Shown here: positions 17,975 to 27,218 of the stretch, piece by piece | Numbering within the stretch: the first letter of the stretch is position 1 | How the letters are laid out: each line of letters opens with the position of its first letter | NCBI RefSeq assembly: GCF_002252635.1 | Contig: NZ_NQKX01000001.1 | Location: 310,001 to 374,000 of the forward strand | From: Synechococcus sp. MW101C3 | Lineage (GTDB): Bacteria > Cyanobacteriota > Cyanobacteriia > PCC-6307 > Cyanobiaceae | DNA length: 64,000 nucleotides | Reading direction: 5' to 3' | Position numbers and translations under genes: made by a program | Notes under the pieces: model-generated | Told to the model about the DNA's origin: nothing | The model's input: only the letters and a program-made list of their open reading frames with translations | Database searches by the model: none

Positions 17975-19627
17975 ATGGATCTGTTTGGCGCCCTTCCCGC
18001 CCTGACGGAACTGCCCCACCTGGCCGTCGCCTCCCTGGCCACAGCGCCCGCGATCGGGCTGGGAATCACCGCCGCCCAGCTCAATTCCGGCGCCATTGCG
18101 CCAGAGGCTGCCATCCTCATCGCCCTGCTGATCTGCCTGCTGGTTGATCTGGCCGGCGAGGAAGCGGCGATCCGCTGGGTGCCGCCGATCTGTTACGCCG
18201 GCCTGGGCACGGCTCTGGTGCTCCTGGCTCTGCAGTGGAACACGCCGCTGGAGCCTTCGTTCCTTGGCTCGTTCCTGGCGGACGATCTGGCGGTGGCTTT
18301 CCGCGCCGTGGTGGCAGCCTCCACCCTGCTCTCTCTGATGATCAGCTGGCGCTACGTGGAGCGTTCTGGCAGCCCGGTTGGCGAATACGCCGCGATCCTG
18401 CTGGCGGCCACGCTCGGCGCCATGTTCCTGTGCGGCTCCACCGATCTGGTCAGCATCTTCGTGTCGCTGGAAACCCTTTCGGTGTCCAGCTACCTCCTGT
18501 CGGGCTACATGAAGCGGGATGCCCGCTCCGGCGAGGCAGCGCTCAAATATCTGCTGGTGGGTTCCGCCGCCGCTGCGGTCTTTCTCTACGGCGCCTCCCT
18601 CCTCTACGGCCTCACTGGCGGCTCCACCGGCCTTGACGCGGTCGGACTTGCCCTTCAGACCAGTGCCACGCCGGTCACGGCATTGGCGCTGGTGTTCGTG
18701 CTGGCCACCGTGGCCTTCAAGATCGCTGCGGTGCCCTTCCACCAGTGGACCCCGGACGTCTACGAGGGGTCGCCCACCCCGGTGGTGGCGTTCCTTTCCG
18801 TGGGCTCCAAGGCCGCCGGCTTCGCCTTGGCCCTGCGCTTGCTGGTGGGCTGCTTCGACACCTTCGACACGCAGTGGAAGCTGCTGTTCACCGTGCTGGC
18901 GGTCCTGAGCATGACCCTGGGCAACGTGGTGGCCCTGGCCCAGACCACCATGAAGCGGATGCTGGCCTACAGCTCGATCGGCCAGGCCGGCTTCGTGATG
19001 ATCGGCCTGGTGTGCGGCACCGAAGACGGCTATGCCGCCATGGTGCTCTACATGGCGGCCTACCTGTTCATGAACCTGGGCGCCTTCGCCTGCATCATCC
19101 TGTTCTCGCTGCGCACCGGCAGCGACCGCATTTCCGATTACGCCGGCCTTTATCAGAAAGATCCACTGATCACGCTCGGTCTCAGTCTCTGCCTGCTGTC
19201 GCTGGGGGGAATCCCGCCGATGCTCGGCTTCTTCGGCAAGATCTATCTGTTCTTTGCCGGCTGGGCCGACCACCAGTATCTGCTGGTGGTGGTTGGCTTG
19301 ATCACGTCCGTGGTGTCGATCTACTACTACATCTCGGTGATCAAGATGATGGTGGTGAAGGAGCCGCAGGAAGCCTCCGATGTGGTGAAGGCCTACCCGG
19401 CGATCACCTGGAATCTGGCTGGCATGGGCACCCTGCGCACCGCCCTGGTGGCCTGCGTGCTGATCACGGCGGTGGGCGGTGTGCTCTCCAATCCGCTATT
19501 CAGCTGGGCGAATGAGGCCGTCACCGGCACGCCGATGCTGCAGCAGTCGATTGCCTCTTCAGCCGCCCGTGAAGCCACCGCCATCGCCGTGGCCCCCGTT
19601 CCTCCCACGCCTGCCCTGCTGGGATGA
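17975..19627 (+). CDS. ndhB: NAD(P)H-quinone oxidoreductase subunit 2
   Basis: Proton-pumping antiporter-like membrane subunit of the cyanobacterial NDH-1 complex, used in respiration, cyclic electron flow and CO2 uptake. It is 550 residues from the ATG at 17975, with about fourteen spans. The proton_antipo_M signature is clear (for example [20 protein letters not shown] and the Lys/Glu-bearing spans). The open frame upstream of 17975 overlaps topA antisense and is not real. The stop overlaps the next gene (ATGA). About 110 bp separate it from divergent topA. Confidence 0.97.
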   Translation: MDLFGALPALTELPHLAVASLATAPAIGLGITAAQLNSGAIAPEAAILIALLICLLVDLAGEEAAIRWVPPICYAGLGTALVLLALQWNTPLEPSFLGSFLADDLAVAFRAVVAASTLLSLMISWRYVERSGSPVGEYAAILLAATLGAMFLCGSTDLVSIFVSLETLSVSSYLLSGYMKRDARSGEAALKYLLVGSAAAAVFLYGASLLYGLTGGSTGLDAVGLALQTSATPVTALALVFVLATVAFKIAAVPFHQWTPDVYEGSPTPVVAFLSVGSKAAGFALALRLLVGCFDTFDTQWKLLFTVLAVLSMTLGNVVALAQTTMKRMLAYSSIGQAGFVMIGLVCGTEDGYAAMVLYMAAYLFMNLGAFACIILFSLRTGSDRISDYAGLYQKDPLITLGLSLCLLSLGGIPPMLGFFGKIYLFFAGWADHQYLLVVVGLITSVVSIYYYISVIKMMVVKEPQEASDVVKAYPAITWNLAGMGTLRTALVACVLITAVGGVLSNPLFSWANEAVTGTPMLQQSIASSAAREATAIAVAPVPPTPALLG

Positions 19628-20346
19628 CGCTCACGGCCCCGGCGGACCTCTCACGGTCCCGGGCCCATGAGCCCGTGGCCGTCCTTGATCGCGTGAGCAA
19701 GGTGTACGGCTCAGGCGACACCGAGGTGCGTGCCCTTGATGAACTCAGCCTCACGGTGATGGAGGGCGACTATCTCGCCGTGATGGGAGCTTCCGGTTCA
19801 GGCAAAAGCACGGCGATGAACATCATCGGCTGCCTTGATCGTCCCACGTTTGGCCATTACCGGCTCAGCGGATCGGCGGTGGAGGATCTCGACGACGACG
19901 AGCTGGCCGATCTTCGCAACCGCAAGCTGGGTTTCGTGTTCCAGCAGTTTCATCTGCTGGCCCACATGAGCGCAATCGACAACGTGATGTTGCCGATGAT
20001 CTACGCCGGCATCCCCGCCGAGCAGCGCCGCCAGCTGGGCATTGAAGCCCTCGAACGTGTCGGGCTCGGCCATCGCCTGCAGAACAAACCGAACCAGCTC
20101 TCCGGCGGTCAGCAGCAGCGTGTGGCGATCGCGCGGGCGATCATCAACCGGCCGGCCCTGCTGCTGGCCGACGAACCCACAGGGGCGCTGGATTCCCAGA
20201 CCACCCAGGAGGTGCTGGAGATCTTTGATCAGCTGCACCAGGAAGGGATGACCGTGGTGATGGTCACCCATGAAGACGACGTGGCTGCGCGGGCCGATCG
20301 CATCGTGCACTTCCGCGATGGCCGCCTGGATGACGCCTTCGCCTAA
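19624..20346 (+). CDS. ABC transporter ATPase, MacB/LolD/DevA type
   Basis: ATP-binding subunit of 240 residues, of the type that powers lipoprotein release or MacB/DevBCA-like export. Walker [10 protein letters not shown] at about 55-63, Q-loop in FVFQQFHLL, signature [14 protein letters not shown], Walker [13 protein letters not shown] and switch H in MVTHEDDVA are all intact. The ATG overlaps the ndhB stop by 4 bp (ATGA), so the two are translated together although no functional link is known. No permease gene is adjacent; its partner must be elsewhere. Confidence 0.92.
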   Translation: MTLTAPADLSRSRAHEPVAVLDRVSKVYGSGDTEVRALDELSLTVMEGDYLAVMGASGSGKSTAMNIIGCLDRPTFGHYRLSGSAVEDLDDDELADLRNRKLGFVFQQFHLLAHMSAIDNVMLPMIYAGIPAEQRRQLGIEALERVGLGHRLQNKPNQLSGGQQQRVAIARAIINRPALLLADEPTGALDSQTTQEVLEIFDQLHQEGMTVVMVTHEDDVAARADRIVHFRDGRLDDAFA

Positions 20347-20349
20347 CGC

Positions 20350-21531
20350 TTAGCCCGGCCCTGCGGCGCTGGAAGCGGCTGGTGCGCTGGGCCGCTCGAG
20401 CGTTTCCAGCAACTGGCCCATCAGCAGGGCAATCGCATCGCTGCCGCCCAGCAGCTGACGGCCCGGGTCGAATTCTCCAGGCTCCACCGCCACCCAGCCG
20501 CCATTGGCCGGCTGGCGCAACTCGAAGTGAAGATGAGGGCCGGTGCTCAGCCCGGTGCTGCCGACCCGGCCGATCACTTCGCCCTGAGCCACCCACTCCC
20601 CTTCTTTGACGAACAGCTCGGAGAGGTGGCCGTAGAGGGTGCGGCGCAGGGGACGCTCATGCTCCACCTCCACCGCCAGGCCGTAGCCGCCGGCCAGGCC
20701 ACTGCTCACCACTCGCCCGGCCAGGGCCGCCACCACTGGGGTGCCCTCCGGCGCCGCCAGATCCCGGCCCGCATGCATCAGCCAGCTACCGATCACCGGG
20801 TGCATCCGCCAGCCGAATTCGCTAGTGGTGACAGCCGATCCGATCAGCGGAAACAGCAGGCTGCGGTTGCCGTTGCCCAGGAGCGGCGCAGGCCTGGGGG
20901 TGATGCGGAACACGCTGGCAAGGCTGAAGTTGCCCCCCTGGCCGGCCAGCAGTGCCGACACGGGCACGGTGATCGGAGGCAGCGGCATGGATCCGGGCCC
21001 GCCGCTGGCATAGGTGCCATCGGGGAGCAGGCCGCCGGAGCCGGTGACAGAATCACTACCAGGCCAGCTCACCACCACGCCGCGGCATTCGGAGGGGGAG
21101 AGGGCGCCCTCGCTGCAAGCCTGGCGATGGGCCGGCATGTTTTCAGGTCGCACCACGGCGCCGAGGCGTGCCCGCCGCCGTTCGGCCGGTGTCACCACTC
21201 CCTCACGCTCGAAGCGATCCAGCACCTGGTCAAAGGAGAGGGCTGGGGTCTGGGAACGCTGCAGGCTGGGTCGTAGCGGCTGGGGGGAGGTGTCGCTGGA
21301 GCCTGCCTGGGGTACCAGGGGCGGGGCTGGCGGCGTGAGCGCCTGGGGCACCGCCGGCGGGGGGGGTGCGGGAAGGGGCGCAGCAGGAGCTGTGGGAGCT
21401 GGTGCGATGGCGGCTGGGGCACCGGCCGCGGCATCGCGCAGCTCGGCGAGGGCGAGCGGCGCTCCGATCACAGAGGCCAGTCCGATCGCGAGCACGGGCA
21501 GATGACGAAGGCGGTTCACACCAGGTGGCAA
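20350..21531 (-). CDS. Secreted M23 family (LytM) metallopeptidase
   Basis: Probable periplasmic peptidoglycan endopeptidase or an EnvC-like amidase activator. It has 393 residues: signal peptide (LRHLPVLAIGLASVIGAPLA), a Pro/Ala-rich linker to about 95, then a spacer and the M23 domain at about 245-365. Zinc-site motifs are visible: HPVIGSWLMHAGRDLAAP (H and D) and GPHLHFELR (HxH), so it may be catalytically active. It is tail-to-tail with the ABC ATPase (3 bp gap) and preceded by birA on the other side. Confidence 0.87.
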   Translation of the reverse strand: MPPGVNRLRHLPVLAIGLASVIGAPLALAELRDAAAGAPAAIAPAPTAPAAPLPAPPPPAVPQALTPPAPPLVPQAGSSDTSPQPLRPSLQRSQTPALSFDQVLDRFEREGVVTPAERRRARLGAVVRPENMPAHRQACSEGALSPSECRGVVVSWPGSDSVTGSGGLLPDGTYASGGPGSMPLPPITVPVSALLAGQGGNFSLASVFRITPRPAPLLGNGNRSLLFPLIGSAVTTSEFGWRMHPVIGSWLMHAGRDLAAPEGTPVVAALAGRVVSSGLAGGYGLAVEVEHERPLRRTLYGHLSELFVKEGEWVAQGEVIGRVGSTGLSTGPHLHFELRQPANGGWVAVEPGEFDPGRQLLGGSDAIALLMGQLLETLERPSAPAASSAAGPG

Positions 21532-21545
21532 AATGCGAGTTCAGC

Positions 21546-22325
21546 TTAGGCAACCTGGGGCGACAGTTCTGCGAAGCGGCGGCGCACGATGGTGCACTCC
21601 GCGCCACGTCGCAGTTCCAGGCCGCCGTCGCGGGCCAGCCCGGCCACCATCCAGGTCTCTCCCTGCCACAGCAAGGGTTGACCGCGGCCATGCAGTCGCC
21701 TGTCGGCTTCTTGCCACACCCGCTCCGGTTCAACGGCCGCCGCCACGGCCCAGTCAAGCGCCAGCAGCACCCGGGCTGCCAGGCGGATGGCATCGGCTCC
21801 CTGCCGTCGAGCCTGGCCGCTGAGCGCCAGCGCCTGGCGCACGTTGATCGCCCCAGCCGGTACAGGGTTCTCCCCGTTGAGGCCGATGCCCACCCGGGCC
21901 GCCTGGATGCGGCCGCCGCGCAGGCGCAGCCGGGGCAGCAGTCCCGCCACCTTGCAGTTGTGCAGCAGCAGATCGTTCGGCCATTTCAGCGTGGGCGCCA
22001 GCCCTAGCGCCTCCAGCTGCAGCGCCAGACCCACGGCCGCCGCCATGGCGAGGGAAGCCCCCTGAGGCGGCCACGGCAGAGCCGCACTCAACCAGACCCC
22101 ACCGTGGGGCGAGACCCACGGGCGACCCTGCTGGCCATGGCCGAAGCGCTGCCGCTGCGCCAGCAGTGCCAGTGGCCCGGAGCCCCACCCTGCCTTTCGT
22201 TGATCGAGCAGCCGTTCCGTGCTCCCGCATACCGGCACCATCGCCAGCCTCCAGGGCAGAGGTGGCGCGAGGTACCCCTCCCGCAGCTGCAGCTCGCGTC
22301 GGGCAGCGGCGATGCGGCCGATCAT
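21546..22325 (-). CDS. birA: Biotin--[acetyl-CoA-carboxylase] ligase
   Basis: Attaches biotin to the BCCP subunit of acetyl-CoA carboxylase. About 259 residues from ATG 22325; the frame is open to 22490 but that part lies in the aminotransferase gene on the same strand. The catalytic domain is complete but with a loosely conserved biotin loop (RFGHGQQGRPWVSP), LKWPNDLLL and VGIGLN. There is no N-terminal helix-turn-helix, so it is a monofunctional ligase and not a repressor. It follows the aminotransferase by 28 bp on the minus strand. Confidence 0.85.
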   Translation of the reverse strand: MIGRIAAARRELQLREGYLAPPLPWRLAMVPVCGSTERLLDQRKAGWGSGPLALLAQRQRFGHGQQGRPWVSPHGGVWLSAALPWPPQGASLAMAAAVGLALQLEALGLAPTLKWPNDLLLHNCKVAGLLPRLRLRGGRIQAARVGIGLNGENPVPAGAINVRQALALSGQARRQGADAIRLAARVLLALDWAVAAAVEPERVWQEADRRLHGRGQPLLWQGETWMVAGLARDGGLELRRGAECTIVRRRFAELSPQVA

Positions 22326-22353
22326 GGGCCGGTGCGGCCAGCCAGCGACCACC

Positions 22354-23568
22354 TCACCCGGAGAAGGAACGCAGCCAGTTCCCGATTCGCCCCGCGCCGG
22401 CCTCCAGCTCCGCCGCCGGATGCACCAGCGCCAGCCGCACCCACCCCTCGCCGCCGTCGCCGAAGCCGTTGCCCGGGGTGAGCGCCACACCGCTGCCCTT
22501 CAGCAGGGCCGCGCAGAAGGCTTCCGAGCCCATGGCGCGGGCCACGGGCGGCAGCTCCAGCCAGAGGTAGAGGGCCATGGAGGGCCGCTGCACCGGCCAG
22601 CCCTGGGCCTCGAGCGCCCCCATCATGCGGTCGCGGCGCTCCCGGTAGGTGGCACGCAGTTGCTGCGGCCACTGCGGCGCCTGCTCCAGGGCGGCGATCG
22701 CCCCGGCCTGCAACGCCAGCGACTGGTTGAAGTCGACCACTCCTTTCACCTGGCGCAGGGCGGTGATCAAGGGGGCGGCACCGATCGCGAAGGCGAGCCG
22801 GAAGCCGCCCAGGCACCAGCTCTTGGAGAGCGAGAAGAATTCGATCCCGCACTGGCGCCAGTGCGGACTGCGCAGCAAGGCGGGCGCTTCGCCCTCTAAG
22901 GCCAGGTCCACGTAGGGGTTGTCGTGGGCGAACACGAAGCCGTGCTGCACGGCTCGTGCGGCCGCTTCCTCCAGCCAGGCCTGTTCGCCCGTGGTGGCGG
23001 TGGGGTTGTGCGGATAGCCAAGCACCATCAGCTTGAGCTGCTCCCACTGGCTGGAGGGCACCTGCTCGAACGGCGGCCGCCAGCCCTGCTCGGCCTGCAG
23101 GGGCAGCAGCAGGGAGCGCGCGCCTGCCAGCTCCAGGCCGCCGCGGTGGGAGGGGTAGAAGGGATCCAGCAGCAGGGCACGGTCGCCCGGGTCAAGCACA
23201 GCCAGGGGAAGGTGGGCGGTGCCTTCCTGCGAGCCCACCAGCAACAGCACTTCGCTGTCAGGATCGACGGCCACATCGAAGCGGCGCCGGGCCCAGGCGG
23301 CGGCCGCCTCCCGGAACGGACGCGTGGAAGCGTGCAGGCAGTAAGAGGAGCTGCCCGGCTCGGTGAGTGCCGCCGCCATGGCCGCCAGCGCCTGCGGCGG
23401 CGGGGGCAGATCGGTGGAGCCGAGCGAGAGATCCAGCAGCGGCGCGGGGCTGCTGCTGGGATCGGCAGCGCTCAGGGTGCTGCAGTATTGCCGGTAGTCG
23501 GATTTGCGTTGATCGTTGCGGGCGAAGACTCCGCTGCCCAGGCGGGCGACCCGCTCAGAGATGGGCAT
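22354..23568 (-). CDS. PLP-dependent class I/II aminotransferase
   Basis: Cytosolic fold-type I aminotransferase of about 404 residues, close to the succinyldiaminopimelate/LL-diaminopimelate or aspartate aminotransferase groups; the substrate is not certain. The Schiff-base lysine lies in FFSLSKSWCLGGFRLAF, the cofactor Asn/Asp region in GYPHNPTA and FAHDNPYVDLALEG, and the C-terminal Arg in WVRLALVHP. I use ATG 23568 (MPISERVARLGSG), overlapping the trxA stop by 14 bp; a longer frame starts at 23610. In the minus-strand chain vipp1, trxA, aminotransferase, birA. Confidence 0.82.
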   Translation of the reverse strand: MPISERVARLGSGVFARNDQRKSDYRQYCSTLSAADPSSSPAPLLDLSLGSTDLPPPPQALAAMAAALTEPGSSSYCLHASTRPFREAAAAWARRRFDVAVDPDSEVLLLVGSQEGTAHLPLAVLDPGDRALLLDPFYPSHRGGLELAGARSLLLPLQAEQGWRPPFEQVPSSQWEQLKLMVLGYPHNPTATTGEQAWLEEAAARAVQHGFVFAHDNPYVDLALEGEAPALLRSPHWRQCGIEFFSLSKSWCLGGFRLAFAIGAAPLITALRQVKGVVDFNQSLALQAGAIAALEQAPQWPQQLRATYRERRDRMMGALEAQGWPVQRPSMALYLWLELPPVARAMGSEAFCAALLKGSGVALTPGNGFGDGGEGWVRLALVHPAAELEAGAGRIGNWLRSFSG

Positions 23569-23875
23569 CAAGGAAGGCGTTGAGCTGTGGACGGGCCATC
23601 GCCCCTTCATGGCGGGCCACTTCTTCGCCGCCCTTGAACAGGATCAAGGTGGGTAGCCCCTGGATCTTCAGGGCATCGCGCACGCTGGGGTTGCCATCGG
23701 CCTCCAGCTTGCCCACCTCCAGGCGCCCGGCGTAATCGCTGGCGGCCGCCTCCATCAGCGGCGCCATCAGGCGGCAGGGGCCACACCAACTGGCCCAGAC
23801 GTCGACCAGTACCGCGCCGGGCCGCTCAAGCACGTCGGAGGCGAAGTTCGCGTCGGTGAACTGGGCAACGGCCAC
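23555..23875 (-). CDS. trxA: Thioredoxin
   Basis: Small dithiol oxidoreductase, 106 residues from a GTG at 23875. The active site is WASWCGPCRLM and the cis-Pro loop is QGLPTLILFKGG. The frame is open to 23995 but the extra N-terminal residues are Ser/Arg-rich and overlap vipp1, so they are unlikely to be used. It overlaps the aminotransferase downstream and follows vipp1 by about 76 bp. Most like m-type thioredoxins of cyanobacteria. Confidence 0.93.
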   Translation of the reverse strand: MAVAQFTDANFASDVLERPGAVLVDVWASWCGPCRLMAPLMEAAASDYAGRLEVGKLEADGNPSVRDALKIQGLPTLILFKGGEEVARHEGAMARPQLNAFLDAHL

Positions 23876-23951
23876 GGGAGGGAACGAGCAGGGATCGGGA
23901 GAGTCCAAGTCTAGGAATCCCCTGGCGGGGATCCTGCCGCACCGCCGGAGC

Positions 23952-24725
23952 TCAGAGCTTGTCGATTGAGCGCTTGAGCTCTTCGAGCTCGGCATCCACT
24001 TCCGCGGCCTTCACGGGTTCCAGCAGGGGGGTGGGACTGTCGGCGGCCAGCAGGGGGGTGGCGGCAGGGCCGCCTTCCAGCCGGTTCTTGAGAGCGGCCA
24101 GCTCGTCGTCCACCTCGCTGCCCTCCAGGGAGGCGAACTGGCTTTCCAGGTCGGCGCCGGCCAGCTCGGCCGCGGCCTGGCTACGGGCCTCCTGCTGCAG
24201 CACCTTCTCCTCCATCTGCTCGAAGGCGGCCATGGCGGAGTTGGTGCCCAACCCGCTGACGGCGCTCTGCAACTGCTCCTGGGCCTGCGCCGCCTGGGAG
24301 CGGGCCTTGAGCATGTCCTTCTTGGTCTTGGCCTCGGCGATCTTGCCTTCCAGTGCCAGCAGACTCTTCTTCAGCGCGTCGACCTGGCCTGCCTGGCTGG
24401 AGAGCTGGTTGTTGAGCGCGGTGGCGGTGTCCTGATAGGTCTTGCGGCGGCTGAGCGCTTCGCGCGCCAGATCCTCCTCGCCTTTCTTGAGCGCCAGCTC
24501 GGCCCGCTCGTACCAGGTTTTGCTCTGGGCTTCCGCCTGCTGCGCCTGATTCTGGATGCGCTTCTGGCTGGCGATCGCGGTGGCCACGGCCGTGCGCAGC
24601 TTCACCAGGTCGGACTGCATGTCCGCGACCGACTGATCCAGGATCTTGCCCGGATCCTCCGCCTTGCTGACCAGATCGTTGAGGTTGGCCCGCAGCAGGC
24701 GGCTGAGCCGATCGAAGAAGCCCAT
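23952..24725 (-). CDS. vipp1: Vipp1/IM30 (PspA family) membrane-remodelling protein
   Basis: Forms ESCRT-III-like rings that maintain thylakoid and plasma membranes. It has 257 residues: amphipathic N-terminal helix MGFFDRLSRLLRANLNDLVS, then long coiled-coil helices rich in Ala, Gln, Glu and Lys to about 215. A C-terminal extension to 257 (linker with PAATPLLAADSP, then a last helix AEVDAELEELKRSIDKL) is the feature separating Vipp1 from PspA. Start ATG unambiguous. Confidence 0.95.
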   Translation of the reverse strand: MGFFDRLSRLLRANLNDLVSKAEDPGKILDQSVADMQSDLVKLRTAVATAIASQKRIQNQAQQAEAQSKTWYERAELALKKGEEDLAREALSRRKTYQDTATALNNQLSSQAGQVDALKKSLLALEGKIAEAKTKKDMLKARSQAAQAQEQLQSAVSGLGTNSAMAAFEQMEEKVLQQEARSQAAAELAGADLESQFASLEGSEVDDELAALKNRLEGGPAATPLLAADSPTPLLEPVKAAEVDAELEELKRSIDKL

Positions 24726-24806
24726 GGATCATGGAGGGGGCACGTCCGAGGGTAGCGGTGGCGGGCGGCCCTGGCTCCGCCGGTTGCCCGCACCTAACCT
24801 GGCCCC

Positions 24807-25331
24807 ATGGCGATCGCCCCCCGCGACCAGACCCGTCGCTTCGGCTCCCTGCAGGTGCTGGTGGCGCCGCAGCGGCGGCCTGCCACCGCGGTGGGCACCT
24901 GTCTCACCGCCCTCTCTGCCCAGTGGCGCCGCAACGGCAGCCTGGCGGCGCTGTGGCAGGCCTGGCCGAAGGTGGCGGGTGCTCAGCTGGCGCCCCATTG
25001 CCGCCCCCTGTCGCTGCAGGCCGGGGTGCTGTGGGTGGGGGCGAACCACCCGCAGTGGCTGCAGGCGCTCCGCTTCAACCGCCATCAGCTGCTGGGAGCG
25101 CTGCGGGGCGCGGGCTTCCAGATCCGTGATCTGCGCTTTCAGCACCACCACCCAGCCGCCGCCGCCAGCGCTGGCAGCGAGAGTGAGGCAGAGGTCTGGG
25201 CTGCCCACCCCAGCCGCATCGATGTCCAAGGCCTCACCGATTGCCCCCGCTGCGGCGCACCCGCTCCAGCTGGTGAACTGAAGCGCTGGGGGCATTGCAG
25301 CTTCTGCGTGCGCCAGGACGGCGCTCAATAG
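24807..25331 (+). CDS. DUF721 domain protein with C-terminal zinc ribbon
   Basis: Protein of 174 residues. The DUF721/DciA-like domain covers about 30-110 (LAALWQAWPKVAGAQLAPHCRP). Actinobacterial and proteobacterial relatives (DciA) help load the replicative helicase; a similar role here is only an inference. The C-terminus adds a probable four-Cys zinc ribbon, CPRCGAPAP...CSFC (about 148-169). It is divergent from vipp1 and its last 7 bp overlap the convergent glycosyltransferase gene. Confidence 0.78.
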   Translation: MAIAPRDQTRRFGSLQVLVAPQRRPATAVGTCLTALSAQWRRNGSLAALWQAWPKVAGAQLAPHCRPLSLQAGVLWVGANHPQWLQALRFNRHQLLGALRGAGFQIRDLRFQHHHPAAAASAGSESEAEVWAAHPSRIDVQGLTDCPRCGAPAPAGELKRWGHCSFCVRQDGAQ

Positions 25332-27193
25332 CGCTCCGGCCTTGGATCCCGCCAGCTAGGACGGCCTGCCCCCCTGTTCACCAGCGCCGCGGCGGCGCTC
25401 TCCAACCGCGCGCGGTCCACGCGCCAGAGGCGGTAGATGCCGGCGCGATCGAGCTCTTCCCCCTGAACGGCGCGCCAGTAGGGCAGCTGGCTCGTGTTGT
25501 GATCGATCACCACGAGCACGGTGGGGGACTCGGCGCGGGTACTGGGCTGCTGCCCCTCGCGCTGCTCGTGGCGCAGGCGATCGCTGAGGTTCACCATGCC
25601 ATCGACGGAAATCCCCTCGTAGATCACCACTCGACCGGTGTAGTAGTGCAGCGAAGGCTTGAGTACCCCCACCATCGCCAGGGCCTCGCTGGGGCGGATC
25701 TCCCGCTGCACGCTGGCGGCCATTTCTCGCACCGGTCGCTGCCGCACGCCATCACCGAGTTGCCATAGCGGCAGCAGGGCGAAGAGATGGAATGCCACCA
25801 AGGGAAGCTGCAGCCCCAGCAGCCAGCCGGGCACCACCCGCCACAGGCAGAGCAGGCCGACCAGGGCCGCCAGGGTCCAGAACAGGGCTGCCCTCTCGAC
25901 GAACCCGCTGGCGGTGAGCTCCGCCGTCAGGGTGGGCATCTCTGGATCCTTGATCAGGGGTATCCAGGTGTTGGACACCCAAAGCGCCACCGCCACCGTG
26001 GTGGTGAGCAGCACGGTGGCGGCCTGGGCGAGCAGGAACCAGCGGCCGGCCCCAGCGCCACGCCCTTCGCCGTCCCGCCTGCCGCTTTCGCCGTCCTGGG
26101 CCGCCAGGGAGATCAGCAGGCCCGCCGCCGGGGTGGCAGGCAGCCAGTAGCTCGGCAGTTTTGTGGCTGCCATGGTGAAGAACACCAGCACAGCCAGCAA
26201 CCACCAGGCGGCAAAGCTGCGCAAGGAGTGCTGGGGCGCCCTCGGGGTTCTGGCCAGGCCACGCTTCAGGCCGAGCAGCAGCAGCGGTGTGAATGGCAGG
26301 CTGGCGATCACCAGCACCGGCAGGAAAAACCACCAGGGCTGGAGGTGGTCGTTCACCACCGAACTGAAGCGCTGCAGGTTGTGGTAGCCGAAGAAGCTGT
26401 CCCAGAAGGGCTGCCCCTCCACCACCAGCATCGCGGCATACCAGGGCACGGCCACCAGCGCTGTGATCACCAGGCCGCGCCCGGCCTTCAGCCGTGCCCA
26501 GAGGGCCGGCAGACTGCCCTGATGCCACCCGAAGCCGACGAGGGTGAGGCCGGCGAGCACCACAGCCACCGGCCCCTTGGCCAGCACCGCCAGGCCCAGC
26601 ACCAGCCAGCCTGGCCACCAGGGGCGGCCGGGGTCGGCCCAGGCCTGCCACAGCAGCAGCAGGCTGACGGCCAGACAGCCGCTGAGCAGGGCATCGCTGA
26701 CGCCGATGCGCCCCCACAGCAGCACCAACGGAGAAAGCGCAAAGGCCAGGGCCGCCACCACGGCGCTGCGGGCAGGCCGCCGGGGCAGCCGTTCTCCCCC
26801 CGGGCCCAGGCTGGGCTGGGGCCAGCGCAGCAGGGTGGCGCAGAGGGCCAGCATCACGCCGATGCTGGAGAGGGCTGACGGCAGGCCGGCGGCCCAGCTG
26901 CCGAGCGGGTCGAAGCGGGCGTGATCCGGCAGGGCGTACACCAGCCCCATCAGCCAATAGATCAAGGGCGGCTTGTCGTAGCGGGGCAGTCCGTTCACCC
27001 GCGGGGTCAGCCAGTCGCCGGTCTCGGCCATCGCCCGGGCGGCGCCAGCGAACAGCGGTGGCGTTTCGTCCACCAGCCCAGCCTCGCCGAGTTGCAGAAC
27101 GAAGATCCCCAGCCCGAGCACTGCCGTGACAAGGAGCGCAAGCCGCCAGCCCTTGCCTCGACGAACCGCGGCCGGCGGGTTGGCAGGGGGCAC
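25325..27193 (-). CDS. GT39/ArnT-like membrane glycosyltransferase
   Basis: Integral membrane glycosyltransferase using a polyprenyl-phosphate sugar donor (GT39/ArnT/PMT type), about 622 residues. After a short basic N-terminus and first span comes the catalytic loop DETPPLFAGAARAMAETGDW and then NGLPRYDKPPLIYW, classic for ArnT-like enzymes. About eleven to twelve spans follow, then a soluble C-terminal domain. I choose the GTG at 27193, 25 bp after the upstream GT4 gene stop; the frame is open to 27508 inside that gene. It may modify lipid A, protein or surface glycan. Confidence 0.85.
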   Translation of the reverse strand: MPPANPPAAVRRGKGWRLALLVTAVLGLGIFVLQLGEAGLVDETPPLFAGAARAMAETGDWLTPRVNGLPRYDKPPLIYWLMGLVYALPDHARFDPLGSWAAGLPSALSSIGVMLALCATLLRWPQPSLGPGGERLPRRPARSAVVAALAFALSPLVLLWGRIGVSDALLSGCLAVSLLLLWQAWADPGRPWWPGWLVLGLAVLAKGPVAVVLAGLTLVGFGWHQGSLPALWARLKAGRGLVITALVAVPWYAAMLVVEGQPFWDSFFGYHNLQRFSSVVNDHLQPWWFFLPVLVIASLPFTPLLLLGLKRGLARTPRAPQHSLRSFAAWWLLAVLVFFTMAATKLPSYWLPATPAAGLLISLAAQDGESGRRDGEGRGAGAGRWFLLAQAATVLLTTTVAVALWVSNTWIPLIKDPEMPTLTAELTASGFVERAALFWTLAALVGLLCLWRVVPGWLLGLQLPLVAFHLFALLPLWQLGDGVRQRPVREMAASVQREIRPSEALAMVGVLKPSLHYYTGRVVIYEGISVDGMVNLSDRLRHEQREGQQPSTRAESPTVLVVIDHNTSQLPYWRAVQGEELDRAGIYRLWRVDRARLESAAAALVNRGAGRPSWRDPRPERY

Positions 27194-27218
27194 GAGCAGC
27201 GGAACGATCGTGGGAAAC

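Noticed and set aside
15056-19273. 1405-residue minus-strand frame suggesting a TopA fusion
   Set aside because: The part above 17863 is antisense to ndhB and low in protein-like character; TopA starts at [14 protein letters not shown].
25325-25331. Overlap of DUF721 and GT39 as a possible gene fusion or error
   Set aside because: A 7-bp tail-to-tail overlap is normal for this compact genome; both proteins end as expected.
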